From Actinomycetales bacterium (GTDB taxonomy: Bacteria > Actinomycetota > Actinomycetes > Actinomycetales > Actinomycetaceae), in the NCBI GenBank assembly GCA_015655375.1, contig JAATFD010000018.1, positions 1 to 64,000 on the forward strand: 64,000 nucleotides of DNA, in the 5' to 3' direction. A model generated the notes under the pieces. That model saw only the letters and a program-made list of their open reading frames with translations, had not been told where the DNA came from and did no database searches. Shown here piece by piece: positions 28,523 through 39,289 of this stretch (positions are counted from its first letter, which is position 1; the number at the start of each line of letters is the position of its first letter). A program made the translations under genes and the position numbers.

Positions 28523-28647
28523 TGGGGCCTTAAGCTGATCATCGGAACGCGGCCCCGGCCGCGGTCGGGTTCTGGCCCTGACCCCCGCGACGGCAGGGAA
28601 TCCCAGGACGTTCAGTTCTGTGAACACTCAGAAAGGGAGTTACGACA

Positions 28648-28944
28648 GTGTCGATCTCCATTAAGCCCCTCGAGGACCGTATCGTGATCCGTCAGGTCGA
28701 GGCGGAGCAAACCACCGCTTCTGGTCTGGTCATTCCGGACACCGCCAAGGAGAAGCCGCAGGAGGGCGAGGTTATCGCCGTGGGACCGGGTCGCATCGAC
28801 GACAACGGCAACCGCGTCCCCCTCGACGTCCATGAGGGTGACACCGTGATCTACAGTCGTTACGGCGGCACCGAGGTCAAGTACGAGGGGGAGGAGCTTC
28901 AGATCCTCTCCGCTCGCGACATTCTCGCGATCGTCGAGCGCTGA
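28648..28944 (+). CDS. groES: Co-chaperonin GroES
   Basis: GroES caps the GroEL folding chamber. The 98-residue protein begins at GTG 28648 with AGGGAG upstream and reads [20 protein letters not shown], with the mobile loop [19 protein letters not shown] and the end [18 protein letters not shown]. No groEL follows: a strong hairpin closes the unit. In actinobacteria groES may be paired with a groEL copy or stand apart; here groEL must be elsewhere. Confidence 0.96.
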   Translation: MSISIKPLEDRIVIRQVEAEQTTASGLVIPDTAKEKPQEGEVIAVGPGRIDDNGNRVPLDVHEGDTVIYSRYGGTEVKYEGEELQILSARDILAIVER

Positions 28945-28966
28945 GCTCGGATCACGCACCCAGCGT

Positions 28967-29001
28967 TCGAGGGTCCATGCCACGGAGGCATGGACCCTCG
29001 A
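28967..29001 (+). terminator. Terminator after groES
   Basis: A perfect 15-base-pair stem (28967-28981 with 28987-29001) and a 5-base ACGGA loop lie 23 bases after the groES stop. Confidence 0.82.
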
Positions 29002-29356
29002 CGCATGTCCGGCTCGGCAGTCGTCCATGGCTTCATGGGCGACCCGTGTGACGATGTCGGCGGATGATGACTCCTCTCGTCCATCGGAGAGCGCGTCCGT
29101 CCCGCTCCATCGATATAGCCTCGCGATCGAGCCGGAACACAGGGGACGCGGATGGTCCACCGTCGCCACTCGGAGCGGCCGCCGCGACCGGAGTCGGTGC
29201 AGTGAGTCTGATCAGTGAGCCCATCGCACTGTCGGGCAGAAGTTGGGCGTATCGCCGGTGTCAGTCCACAACGCTGTGTCTGTTGTTCATCTCCACGACG
29301 GCTCTGCGGATGTGGAAACAGTCGGGATGACTTGCGGTCGGCCTGGCCTCTCGATG
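29002..29356. other. Gap between groES and the whiB-like gene
   Basis: Some 355 bases between the groES terminator and the terminator of the convergent whiB-like gene. Short open frames exist on both strands, but none has a ribosome site together with a recognisable protein. No RNA gene was seen. Confidence 0.55.
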
Positions 29357-29390
29357 AAAAGAGGGTCCGGAACCATATGGCTCCGGACCC
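29357..29390 (-). terminator. Terminator of the whiB-like gene
   Basis: On the minus strand a 9-base-pair stem (29390-29382 with 29371-29363) is followed by TCTTTTC, a good intrinsic terminator 17 bases beyond the whiB stop. The loop around CCATATGG can pair a little further. Confidence 0.85.
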
Positions 29391-29406
29391 CTCACTGGTC
29401 GTGGAT

Positions 29407-29697
29407 TCAGGAGACGCGACGGCGAGTGCGCTGAAGGCGCTCCCGCCGTTCCTCCTCGGTCATTCCACCCCAGATCCCGTAGGGTTCCTGGGCGGACAAA
29501 GCGTATTCGCGGCATTCGTTGATGACGGGGCAGGTCGCGCACACGGCTTTCGCCCGGGCGGCGCGTCGGCGCCGCGTTGAGCCTCTTTCACCTTCGGGAT
29601 GGAAGAACATCTCGGTGTCCATATCCCGGCAGGCGCCCTCATACTGCCATTCCCAAGCTTCGATCATCGGTCCGGGGAGTCTCGAGACGTCGGTCAT
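29407..29697 (-). CDS. WhiB-family iron-sulfur transcription regulator, WhiB3-like
   Basis: WhiB proteins hold a [4Fe-4S] cluster and bind sigma factor region 4 to change promoter choice in response to redox or nitric oxide. The 96-residue protein has the four ligands Cys23, Cys53, Cys56 and Cys62 and the turn EPYGIWGGMTEEER, followed by a basic tail. The stretches CRDMDTEMFFHPEGERG and KAVCATCPVINECREYAL are closest to WhiB3/WhiD rather than WhiB1 or WhiB2. A good ribosome site (GGAAGG) precedes ATG 29697. It is divergent from the MerR gene. Confidence 0.9.
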   Translation of the reverse strand: MTDVSRLPGPMIEAWEWQYEGACRDMDTEMFFHPEGERGSTRRRRAARAKAVCATCPVINECREYALSAQEPYGIWGGMTEEERRERLQRTRRRVS

Positions 29698-29969
29698 TGG
29701 TCCCTTCCTTCCGTTGATCTGGAGCGGACCGGCGGGTTTCTCCCGAGGTCCACGTTCTCTGGCAAGGGTACAGATCTACGCACCACTTGTTCAAGACCGT
29801 TCCACAAACTCTCCGGAAACTCTCAGCTTTGGACACGTTCCTGGGAAACAACTGGAGGGGCTTATTCATCCAAGTGGCGCGCACGCTCCGGACGGCTGAC
29901 AATCGAGACGGGGCATCCGTGACGGACGTCCCTCGTCGGTCGAGGAAACAGGAATGGAGGGAGTCGGTA

Positions 29970-30941
29970 ATGCCGCGTGCGCGTCTGAACTCCTCATCTG
30001 TCGGCCTCCCTCTCTCGGTGACCGCGGTCTCCTCGCGCCTGGGTGTATCGGCCTCGACGTTGCGGACGTGGGAGCGACGCTACGGATTGGGACCGGAGGA
30101 GCGCCAAGCGGGGGCTCATCGCCGGTATCGCCCGGAGGATGTCGCTCGGCTCTCACGCATGGTCGATCTGATTCGTTCGGGAGTCGTCGCCAGCGATGCC
30201 GCCGCCATGGTCCTGGCGATGGATCGGAGCGTGCTTGTCGAACCGTCGACCGGGGAGGCACCCACGAGCCCGGCCCAGCTGGTCGAGGCTGCCCGTTCGG
30301 GTCAGACCGAGCGACTCAGGCGGCTCGTGGAGACCGCGGTGTCGGCCGACGGCCTCGTCCATACCTTCTCGACTCTCGTCGTCCCGGCCATGGACACGAT
30401 CCTCGGCTCCACAGAGGGTGAGATCCCCGGATACGCGTCCTCGGCCTTGTTGGTCGTCACGGTGTTCGACCTCCTGCGCTCAATGGCCGAACAAGGCCCC
30501 CGGGAAATCGACCCCTCCCTGCCAGGCGTGGCCATCCTGGTGGATCCCGATCACCTGCTCGACGCACATGTCGTCGGAGTCGCGCTCCAGTGGAATGGAA
30601 TCAGTGCATCGATCACCTCCGCGGGTCTTCACGACGGGACCTCCGGGATGGAACGGTTCGAAGCCCTGAAAGCGAAGCATCGGATCTCCATCGTCGTGAT
30701 CATGGGTCGTGGAGCCTCCTGCGAGCACCTCATTAGTTCCATCGCTCGGGACGAAGGACTTGAGGTCGTGCTTGTCGGTGTCGACAGCCCCGCGTACCTG
30801 GATCGTCATGTCGAACGGGTCCGGACGCTGTCGGCCTGTGTCGATGAGACGATCTCGTTGGTGCGTTCTCCAGCTCGGCGGGAGGACCCGAATGACGAAG
30901 AACTCGATGCCGATGGGATGCCTGTCCGGACCCTTTTGTGA
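29970..30941 (+). CDS. MerR-type regulator with a B12-binding-like domain
   Basis: A 323-residue regulator. Residues 15-60 are a MerR winged helix (VTAVSSRLGVSASTLRTWERRYGL, RRYRPEDVARL). Residues 100-175 are helical and 185-305 look like a Rossmann domain with D198-A-H-V-V-G203, the DxHxxG motif in which His binds the cobalt of cobalamin. This order is that of CarH/LitR light sensors, but the Trp and Glu-His residues that hold adenosylcobalamin in CarH were not seen. ATG 29970 has GGAGGGAG six bases upstream; the open frame starts earlier. Target genes are unknown. Confidence 0.78.
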   Translation: MPRARLNSSSVGLPLSVTAVSSRLGVSASTLRTWERRYGLGPEERQAGAHRRYRPEDVARLSRMVDLIRSGVVASDAAAMVLAMDRSVLVEPSTGEAPTSPAQLVEAARSGQTERLRRLVETAVSADGLVHTFSTLVVPAMDTILGSTEGEIPGYASSALLVVTVFDLLRSMAEQGPREIDPSLPGVAILVDPDHLLDAHVVGVALQWNGISASITSAGLHDGTSGMERFEALKAKHRISIVVIMGRGASCEHLISSIARDEGLEVVLVGVDSPAYLDRHVERVRTLSACVDETISLVRSPARREDPNDEELDADGMPVRTLL

Positions 30942-31078
30942 GTGGCTGCAGTCTCCCGGAATTGGATGGAACGAGGAGACTCTGACTCCGTCTGACGCGG
31001 TGATACGCTGGTTGAGCTGCGCTCGGCGCGGCGACCGGTCGGCAAAGAAGCACTTCGGCGGAAGAGGCGACAGCCCAA

Positions 31079-32362
31079 ATGAGCACCCCGTGGTCCAATG
31101 CGGCGATCCGCTCCGAGTTCGACACTGATTTCCGAGCTCTCGTGGAGTTTGCGAAGGGCTCGCGGGTGGCAACCGGTTTCGGTTACCTCGGTCCCGACGG
31201 AGTGGTCGACATCTCACGACCGGTCGAGCTGTGGATCACGTGCCGGATGACTCATGTCTTCTGCTTGGCCGCGCTCCAAGGCATTGCCGGTGCCACTGAA
31301 TATGTCGACCACGGGCTCGCAGCATTGCGTGGTCCTCTCCATGATGATGTGCACGGGGGCTGGTACTCGGCCATCGAACATGAGACGGATGCGAATGGTG
31401 CCGGTATTCCCGTTGAGGGTAGCCGCAAGGAGGCTTACGCCCACGCCTTTGTCGTCCTCGCGTCGACCTCGGCGGTGGCCGCGGGACGCCCCGCGGCGGA
31501 TGAGCTCTTGGCGCAGGCGCTCGCCGCAGAGGAACAGTTCTGGTGGGAGCCTGAGTATGGGCGCGTGCGCGAGTCCTGGGACATCGCCTTCACTGAGACC
31601 GAGGACTACCGCGGCGTCAACGCGAACATGCACACGACGGAATGCTTCCTTTCTGCGTTCGACGTGACAGGTGACCGCAAGTGGCTGGATCGGGCGCGGG
31701 GAATTCTTCGCTTCGTCCATGACCGTGCTCGGGAGCGGAACTGGCGGATCCCGGAGCACTTCACCGCGGACTGGAAGGTCCTGCCCGATTACAACCGTGA
31801 CCAGCCTGCCCATCCTTTCCGTCCGTTCGGTGTGACGCCGGGGCATGGCCTCGAGTGGTCACGCCTGATGCTCCAGGCCCGTGCCGCCCTCATCGGGATC
31901 GGCGAGACCCCCGGGGGGTGGATGCTCGAGGGAGCCCGTCACTTGTTCGCCCGCGCCGTCGACGACGGCTGGGACGTCGACGGGACCCCCGGCTTCATCT
32001 ACACGACCGATTTCGACGGGACCCCCGTTGTGCGAGAGCGCATGCACTGGGTCCTGTGCGAGGGGGTCGGTGCTGCGATTGCCCAGGGCCGGGTGCTTGA
32101 GGATATCGGCGGGCATGAGGACGATGTGGCCCGGCTCGGAGAGGACTTCGCCACGTGGGTTGCCTATGGGGACCAATACTTGCGTGAGGCGCCGGGACGC
32201 TGGTACCACGAGCTGACCCCCGAGAACACTCCAGGAACGAGGACGTGGCCGGGCAAGCCCGACGCATACCACGTCGCCCAGATGCTCCTTCTGCCGCGCC
32301 TGCCCGTGACCCCGACCTTCGCGACAGCGATTCGGGACGGACTCCTGGAGCCCTTGGCCTGA
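31079..32362 (+). CDS. AGE-family sugar epimerase/isomerase
   Basis: A 427-residue (alpha/alpha)6-barrel protein of the N-acylglucosamine 2-epimerase family, which includes mannose isomerase, YihS and cellobiose epimerase. Conserved parts include SRPVELWITCRMTHVF, DDVHGGWYSAI, KEAYAHAFVVLA, NANMHTTECFL, TPGHGLEWSRLML and PGKPDAYHVAQMLLLPR. The likely job is aldose-ketose isomerisation of a free sugar such as mannose and fructose; the exact substrate cannot be read. It follows the MerR gene on the same strand after 137 bases. Confidence 0.82.
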   Translation: MSTPWSNAAIRSEFDTDFRALVEFAKGSRVATGFGYLGPDGVVDISRPVELWITCRMTHVFCLAALQGIAGATEYVDHGLAALRGPLHDDVHGGWYSAIEHETDANGAGIPVEGSRKEAYAHAFVVLASTSAVAAGRPAADELLAQALAAEEQFWWEPEYGRVRESWDIAFTETEDYRGVNANMHTTECFLSAFDVTGDRKWLDRARGILRFVHDRARERNWRIPEHFTADWKVLPDYNRDQPAHPFRPFGVTPGHGLEWSRLMLQARAALIGIGETPGGWMLEGARHLFARAVDDGWDVDGTPGFIYTTDFDGTPVVRERMHWVLCEGVGAAIAQGRVLEDIGGHEDDVARLGEDFATWVAYGDQYLREAPGRWYHELTPENTPGTRTWPGKPDAYHVAQMLLLPRLPVTPTFATAIRDGLLEPLA

Positions 32363-32483
32363 ACCGCTGGGATTCAGGCCTCGGTGAACGACGGCGATCT
32401 GCGGGTCCGGTGACTTGAGAGCAGTGAATTGCCCGGAGCGCGCGAGGCAGTCTGCACGGAGGTGTTCGGTGCGCCGACAGTGA

Positions 32484-34073
<1,590 letters not shown>

Positions 34074-34098
34074 GACGTTGAGACCAGACACGAGCGTC

Positions 34099-34132
34099 GG
34101 GGCGCGTCCATTCATCACGGATGGCGCGCCCC
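34099..34132 (+). terminator. Terminator after guaB
   Basis: GGGGCGCG (34099-34106) pairs with CGCGCCCC (34125-34132), and four inner pairs extend the stem past a bulged T. It begins 25 bases after the guaB stop. Confidence 0.75.
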
Positions 34133-34169
34133 GTCCTCGTCGTCCTGGTGTCGGAGGAAGGACGATTCC

Positions 34170-34537
34170 ATAACCACGTGCGTTCATCTACCTGCCACTG
34201 CCGATGGGGTCCGGCTCGTCATCCACGCGGGCGCCGGCGGGTCAGTGACGCTCCCTCCCGATGAGGTCGAGGCCTGTCGTCGTGCTCTCGTGGCATCTGT
34301 CGAGGCGGGATTGAGCGCGCTCGCGGCCGGCACGGTCGCCCTCGAGGCCGTGGTCCACGCGGTCATGGTCATGGAAAACTTTCCTCTCTTCAACGTCGGC
34401 CGGGAGCCGCGCTGACGACGGAGGGGGTCGCCGAACTCGATGCCTCGGTGATGGACGGTGATGGTCGGGCCGGAGGCGTCACCTGCGCCCGCTCGATCCA
34501 GAACCCGGTGCGGGGCGCAGTCGCTGTGGACCAATGA
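34170..34537 (+). pseudogene. Broken isoaspartyl peptidase/L-asparaginase gene (IaaA family)
   Basis: Read from 34170, the first frame gives LVIHAGAGGS, EACRRALVASVEAGLSALAAG and AVMVMENFPLFNVGR, then stops at 34413-34415. Shifting one base after NVGR continues the family: GAALTTEGVAELDASVMDG, GRAGGVTCARSIQNPVRG, then stop at 34535-34537. A one-base loss in a run of G near 34401 explains the break. The first codon is ATA, eight bases after GAAGG, suggesting a mutated ATG. Everything after residue 120 or so, including the catalytic threonine half, is missing, so this is a relic. It sits upstream of a FadR-type regulator and aspA. Confidence 0.85.
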
Positions 34538-34653
34538 GGGACGAGGACCGTCAGCGTCCGGTCCTGAGCGTCGTCAACGGATAGGCTGGAGGGAAAGAGA
34601 CAGTACAGTTCGAGCAATGCTGCGGGGATGCGGCCGGACAGGATGAGGCAACG

Positions 34654-35376
34654 ATGGCAGAACCGACGCAGGCCAGCGTGTCGAAGGTCGATCGCGTCAT
34701 CGAGCACGTGCTCGGGATGGTCAATGACGGCAGCCTCAAACCCGGAGATCGGCTTCCATCCGAGAGGTTCCTAGCTGACGATCTCAAGATGTCGCGAACA
34801 GTCGTCCGGGAGGCGATGTCTGCGCTTCAGCTGTCAGGGACCATCGATCGCCGGGCCGGGGACGGCTCCTACCTCAATGTCTCGGCCGAGGAACTCTCCG
34901 ATGTGTCCGGGCCTCGACTTCCCACCGGGATGAGCCTGGTTGACGCGCTTGAACTGAGGATGGCGCTCGAAGTCGCCTCAGTGGCTCTGGCCTGTACGCG
35001 GGCCCGTCCTTCGGACCTGCTGCGTATGGAGGCCACTGTCACCGCCATGAAGGAGTTCCTTCAGGACGAGGACTACGAGGGTTACCTCGACGCCTCAATG
35101 GATCTTCATCTCGCAATCGGTCGGGCCGCTCATTCCCATCCGCTCCAGATCAGTCAAGCGGAAATCACCGAAAAGGCGAGGTGCGATCAGTGGCTGCTGG
35201 TCGAGCAATACACGCCGGAGATCGCGAGCCGGTCGCTGCAGGAGCACTCTGCGATCGTGCGCGCTCTGCGCAAGCGCGACATGGAGGCGGCTGTGCATGC
35301 GGTCGAGAGGCACTACCTGGAATACCCGACGATCACCGAGAGCGGTGAATCGGACGAAGTGCAGGCCGGGCGCTGA
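34654..35376 (+). CDS. GntR-family regulator, FadR (FCD) subfamily
   Basis: A 240-residue transcription factor. Residues 10-75 are the winged helix (LKPGDRLPSERFLADDLKMSRTVVREAMSALQLSG), and 95-225 are the all-helical FCD ligand domain, with ELRMALEVASVALACTRA, LDASMDLHLAIGRAAHS and LQEHSAIVRALRKRDMEAA supplying the usual Asp and His metal-ligand positions. Such proteins sense small carboxylates. It lies upstream of aspA, a Dcu carrier and a racemase, so aspartate, fumarate or succinate is the likely signal. A -10-like TAGGCT lies at about 34583. No clear operator was found before its own start. Confidence 0.88.
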   Translation: MAEPTQASVSKVDRVIEHVLGMVNDGSLKPGDRLPSERFLADDLKMSRTVVREAMSALQLSGTIDRRAGDGSYLNVSAEELSDVSGPRLPTGMSLVDALELRMALEVASVALACTRARPSDLLRMEATVTAMKEFLQDEDYEGYLDASMDLHLAIGRAAHSHPLQISQAEITEKARCDQWLLVEQYTPEIASRSLQEHSAIVRALRKRDMEAAVHAVERHYLEYPTITESGESDEVQAGR

Positions 35377-35519
35377 ATCTGACTGGTTGACCGGTCTGTC
35401 CACTGTCGGGCCGTTGGTCCCGATCTGGGTAGATACCATTGATGAAACACACCATTTTTCTGTTTGATTTCACTGCTTTCTCAACGAATTGACCGCTTAG
35501 TGCACTCCACGTCCTAGAG

Positions 35520-35539
35520 TGGTCATACCGGTCAGACCA
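35520..35539. promoter_or_regulatory. Two overlapping FadR/GntR-type operators upstream of aspA
   Basis: TGGTCATACCG (35520-35530) and CGGTCAGACCA (35529-35539) each differ by one position from TNGTNNNACNA. The core GGTCAGACCA is the same as in the site before sdhC. They lie just after a possible -10 box TAGAGT (35515-35520), where a repressor would block transcription. TTGACC at 35489 is a possible -35, but the 20-base spacing is long. Confidence 0.6.
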
Positions 35540-35596
35540 TTGATGTGTCGATAGGACATGCTCATGCAGCTCTGACCGTTCGCGAGAGGAACTGCG

Positions 35597-37051
35597 ATGC
35601 CGCAGGAAACCGGAATGCGGGTCGAAGAAGACCTGCTGGGAAAGAAGGAAGTCCCCTACAGCGCCTACTACGGAGTGCACACCATTCGCGCAGTGGAGAA
35701 CTACCAGATCTCCGGGCGCAGGATCGAGGACTACCCCGAGTTTGTTCGCGGGATGGTTGAAGTCAAGAAAGCAGAAGCCTTGGCCAACCACGATCTGCGT
35801 GTGTTGCCGAGGGACGTCGCCGAGGCGATCGTGCAGGCCTGTGATCTCATCCTCACGGACGGACGGTGCCTGGACCAATTCCCCGTCGACGTGTTTCAGG
35901 GCGGCGCGGGGACCTCGGTCAACATGAACATCAACGAGGTCGTCGCCAATCTCGCTCTCGAAATGCTGGGAGAGCCCAAGGGGACTTACGACCGGATCAA
36001 TCCGAACGATCACGTCAACAAGTCACAGTCGACGAATGATTCGTATCCGACGGGGCTCCATATCGCGCTCTATCGCATGATCGAGCCGCTGAAGACGGAG
36101 TTGACGCAACTTGCTGCCTCCTTCGCCGCGTTGGCGGGTCGCTACAGCGACGACATCAAGATGGGACGTACACAGCTTCAGGATGCCGTCCCAATGACCA
36201 TCGGTCAGGAGTTCGATGCATTCCGCGCGCTCATGAAGGAGGAAATTCGTCACCTCGACCGTGAACGGGAGGCCCTGCTGGAGGTCAACCTCGGAGCAAC
36301 GGCTATCGGGACGGGGCTCAACACGCCCGATGGTTTCCAGAAGGTCGTCATCGACCGGCTGGCCCAGGTGACGGGACTCGATGTCGTCGAGGCGCCGAAC
36401 CTCATCGAGGCCACGTCGGACACTGCTGCCTATGTCGCTGCTCATGGAGCCCTCAAGCAGATCGCGACAACACTGTCGATGATCTGCAATGACCTTCGTC
36501 TTCTGGCATCGGGGCCACGCGCGGGTCTCAAGGAGATCAACCTTCCGGAAATGGCCGCGGGCTCATCAATCATGCCAGCCAAGGTCAACCCGATCATCCC
36601 CGAGGTCGTCAACCAGGTGTGCTTCAAAGTGATCGGCAATGACACTGCCGTCGCCTTCGCCTCCGAGGCCGGCCAACTCCAGCTCAATGTCATGGAGCCA
36701 CTCATCGCCCAGTGCCTCTTCGAGTCGATCGAGCTTCTCACGCATGCAGTCCGCACGCTGCGTGAGAGGTGCGTCTCCGGGATCACCGCCAACGTCGAGC
36801 GGTCCCGCGACTATGTGATGAACTCGATCGGGATCGTCACCTACCTCAATGATCTCATCGGTCACCACGAGGGCGACCTTGTTGGCAAGGAATGCGCGCG
36901 AACGGGTAAGCCCGTGCGCGAGGTTGTCCTTGAGCACAAGCTGCTCGACGAGAGCGAGCTCGACCGCACATTGTCGGTCGAGAACCTTATGCACCCGCAC
37001 TACATGGGTGAGGTTTTCGCAGATGATGAGCCCGCAGGAGTCCTCAAATGA
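35597..37051 (+). CDS. aspA: Aspartate ammonia-lyase
   Basis: AspA splits aspartate into fumarate and ammonia. The 484-residue protein belongs to the fumarase/aspartase superfamily: [55 protein letters not shown] and the mobile catalytic loop [11 protein letters not shown] at 322-332. The QLQDAVPMT segment, in place of HLMDATPIT seen in the FumC of this window, marks it as aspartase rather than fumarase. GAGAGGA precedes ATG 35597. It overlaps the next gene by four bases (ATGA) and is the first gene of the aspartate operon. Confidence 0.94.
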   Translation: MPQETGMRVEEDLLGKKEVPYSAYYGVHTIRAVENYQISGRRIEDYPEFVRGMVEVKKAEALANHDLRVLPRDVAEAIVQACDLILTDGRCLDQFPVDVFQGGAGTSVNMNINEVVANLALEMLGEPKGTYDRINPNDHVNKSQSTNDSYPTGLHIALYRMIEPLKTELTQLAASFAALAGRYSDDIKMGRTQLQDAVPMTIGQEFDAFRALMKEEIRHLDREREALLEVNLGATAIGTGLNTPDGFQKVVIDRLAQVTGLDVVEAPNLIEATSDTAAYVAAHGALKQIATTLSMICNDLRLLASGPRAGLKEINLPEMAAGSSIMPAKVNPIIPEVVNQVCFKVIGNDTAVAFASEAGQLQLNVMEPLIAQCLFESIELLTHAVRTLRERCVSGITANVERSRDYVMNSIGIVTYLNDLIGHHEGDLVGKECARTGKPVREVVLEHKLLDESELDRTLSVENLMHPHYMGEVFADDEPAGVLK

Positions 37052-38358
37052 TCTGGGCCCAGTTTGCGGTGGTCCTCGTCTTCATCTTCATCGGAGCAAG
37101 GATCGGCTCGATCGGGATCGGACTGGCCGGCGGCGCCGGCGTGATCGTTCTCGGGCTGATGGGTCTTCCCGTCGACCCGATGGAAGGGATCCCGTGGAGC
37201 GTTCTCGGAATCATCATGACGGTGATCACCGCGGTGGCGGCCATGCAGGCAGCGGGCGGGCTCGACTGGCTGGTCTCGGTCACTGAGAACCTGCTGCGCC
37301 GCCATCCCTCGAGGATCACCTTCTATGCGCCGATCGTCACCTACTGCATGACACTCCTGTGCGGGACCGGTCACGTCGCGTTCTCGTCCCTGCCCGTCAT
37401 CGCCGAGGTCGCGAAGGAACAGAAGATCAGGCCGTCGCGTCCGTTGACGATCGCCGTGGTGGCGTCACAGATCGCAATCGCCGCTTCACCGGTGTCCGCC
37501 GCGACCATTGCAATGGCTGCGGCCGTCAAGCCCACAGGGGTCGAGTACTACCAGATTCTCCTCGTGTCGATTCCCGCAACCTTCATCGGATGCATGGTGG
37601 GCGCCCTCGTCGCGAGCCACCAGGGATGTGAGCTCGAGGACGATCCGGTCTATCAGGACCGCATGGCGAAGGGATTGGTCGGACACCGCGCGATTGAGGA
37701 ACACGAGGTCCGTTCGGGTGCCAAGAAGTCGGTGGCGATTTTCGCGATCGCCATCGTTGTCGTCATGGCCTACGCCACTCTGGTCTCCGACAACCTCGGC
37801 ATCATTCCGAATCCGCCGCTTCCTCGTGAAGCGGCGATCATGACGGTGATGCTTCTGGCAGCGCTCCTGATCGTCCTCCTCTGCAAGGCTGACCCCGCGA
37901 CGATGTCGGGCCAGCCCACTTTCAAGGGCGGGATGTCGGCGGCAGTCTGCATCCTCGGCGTCGCTTGGCTCGGCAACACCTTCGTCAACGGGAACATCGA
38001 TGTCATCAAGGCGACCGGTGGGTCGATCCTGAACTCGGCACCATGGTTGCTCGCCGTCGTCCTGTTCTTCGCTTCTGCGCTGTTGTACTCCCAAGGCGCA
38101 ACAACCGCGGCGCTCATGCCTGTCGCGCAGGCGCTGGGCGTGGTCGGAAGCGTGATGGTGGCGTCTTTCCCCGCAGTCACCGGGTTGTACGTCCTTCCGA
38201 CCTACCCGACGACGGTCGCCGCGATCGAGCTGGATGACACCGGCTCCACACGGATCGGAAAGTACGTCTTCAACCATCCGTTCCTGATCCCGGGTGTCGT
38301 CTCGGTCGTGGTAGCCGTCTTCATTGGCTTCCCTCTGGCGAAGGTCGTGGTCGGATGA
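37048..38358 (+). CDS. Anaerobic C4-dicarboxylate transporter, DcuA/DcuB family
   Basis: A 436-residue carrier with about ten or more membrane segments. Dcu proteins exchange aspartate or fumarate for succinate during fumarate respiration. Family-like stretches are [74 protein letters not shown] and [18 protein letters not shown]. It overlaps aspA and the racemase by four bases on each side, so all three are translated together. Whether it belongs to DcuA or DcuB was not decided. Confidence 0.9.
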   Translation: MIWAQFAVVLVFIFIGARIGSIGIGLAGGAGVIVLGLMGLPVDPMEGIPWSVLGIIMTVITAVAAMQAAGGLDWLVSVTENLLRRHPSRITFYAPIVTYCMTLLCGTGHVAFSSLPVIAEVAKEQKIRPSRPLTIAVVASQIAIAASPVSAATIAMAAAVKPTGVEYYQILLVSIPATFIGCMVGALVASHQGCELEDDPVYQDRMAKGLVGHRAIEEHEVRSGAKKSVAIFAIAIVVVMAYATLVSDNLGIIPNPPLPREAAIMTVMLLAALLIVLLCKADPATMSGQPTFKGGMSAAVCILGVAWLGNTFVNGNIDVIKATGGSILNSAPWLLAVVLFFASALLYSQGATTAALMPVAQALGVVGSVMVASFPAVTGLYVLPTYPTTVAAIELDDTGSTRIGKYVFNHPFLIPGVVSVVVAVFIGFPLAKVVVG

Positions 38359-39182
38359 GCAGCGACAGTCCGACAGTGGGGATCCTCGGTGGAATGGGGC
38401 CCGCTGCCACGGCGGAGTTCCTTGCGGAACTCACGCAATTGACCCCGGCAAGTCGCGACCAGGACAACATTTCGTCGATCGTCATCAGTGACACGTTGAT
38501 TCCTGATCGGACTGAGGCGATCCTGACGGGTATCGACACCGTCACTCCTCGATTGCGTCACGACGCCGAGCAACTCGCCTCCTGGGGCGCTGATCTCCTG
38601 GCGGTTCCCTGCAATACCGCTCACTTCTTTCTTGAACGCTTTGCCGGCGAGCTTTCCATTCCGCTCATCTCGATCGTGGAGGCGACCCTCGATTCGGCCG
38701 TTCGTCTGAGCGATCCGCGTCGGCGTGGCTCGAAGGACAGCGTGCGAGAGGACGAGCATTCGCATCCGATCGACGCCTGGTTGGCCTGTACGCGAGGGAC
38801 GCTCGCCAGTCGGCTGTACCAACAGGCGGCCGAGAGAAAGAAGGTCCAGCTCAGGATCCCCTCGACGAGGCTGTTCTCTGAGTTCTCGGCCATCATCGCC
38901 TTGGTCAAGGAGGGCAATACCCGCGTGGCTGGGCAACGATGGGCGAAGGCGGAGCAACGGTTGAGAGGCATCGCAGATGCTCCGGTTCTGCTGGCGTGCA
39001 CGGAACTTCCATTGGCCGCCCGTGCGGCTCGGGAGGAGCGGGAGCGATTCGGTGCCGAAGACGTGGGTGCACAGGAAGTCTCATCCCTGCAGGCGCTCGC
39101 GGAGGCCGTCATTGTTGCCTGTGGGAAGACTCCCTTGTCGTGGCGGAAGCTCAGCGCGAGGTCTGTACGTCGCAGGCAATGA
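38355..39182 (+). CDS. Aspartate/glutamate racemase family protein
   Basis: A 275-residue enzyme with the two catalytic cysteines of the family, Cys86 in VPCNTAH and Cys215 in LACTELPL, and the start VGILGGMGPAATAEFL. Such PLP-free racemases interconvert L- and D-aspartate (or glutamate). In this operon with aspA and a Dcu carrier, it would let the cell use D-aspartate or make it for cell-wall cross-bridges; the choice is not settled by sequence. About 20 residues (120-140) are inserted compared with short members. It starts at ATG 38355, overlapping the carrier gene. Confidence 0.88.
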   Translation: MSSDSPTVGILGGMGPAATAEFLAELTQLTPASRDQDNISSIVISDTLIPDRTEAILTGIDTVTPRLRHDAEQLASWGADLLAVPCNTAHFFLERFAGELSIPLISIVEATLDSAVRLSDPRRRGSKDSVREDEHSHPIDAWLACTRGTLASRLYQQAAERKKVQLRIPSTRLFSEFSAIIALVKEGNTRVAGQRWAKAEQRLRGIADAPVLLACTELPLAARAAREERERFGAEDVGAQEVSSLQALAEAVIVACGKTPLSWRKLSARSVRRRQ

Positions 39183-39244
39183 GTCTGAGGTGATCGTCGC
39201 CAAGGGCGCGCGGTCGTCGGCGCGGTGACAGCGTCTCAGGAAAA

Positions 39245-39285
39245 CGGAGTGGGAGAACCCCGCTGCTTGGAGTCCTCCCACTCCG
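39245..39285. terminator. Two-way terminator between the racemase and exonuclease genes
   Basis: An 11-base-pair perfect stem (39245-39255 with 39275-39285). On the minus strand it is followed by TTTTCC, a proper intrinsic terminator for the exonuclease gene; on the plus strand it can end the aspartate operon. Confidence 0.75.
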
Positions 39286-39289
39286 TCCA

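Noticed and set aside
29064-29330. 88-codon frame between groES and the whiB-like gene
   Set aside because: No ribosome site, no family and biased composition; more likely non-coding.
35381-35401. Possible third operator just after the FadR-type regulator gene
   Set aside because: TGGTTGACCGG and CGGTCTGTCCA each have two or more mismatches to TNGTNNNACNA and lie far from the aspA promoter region.
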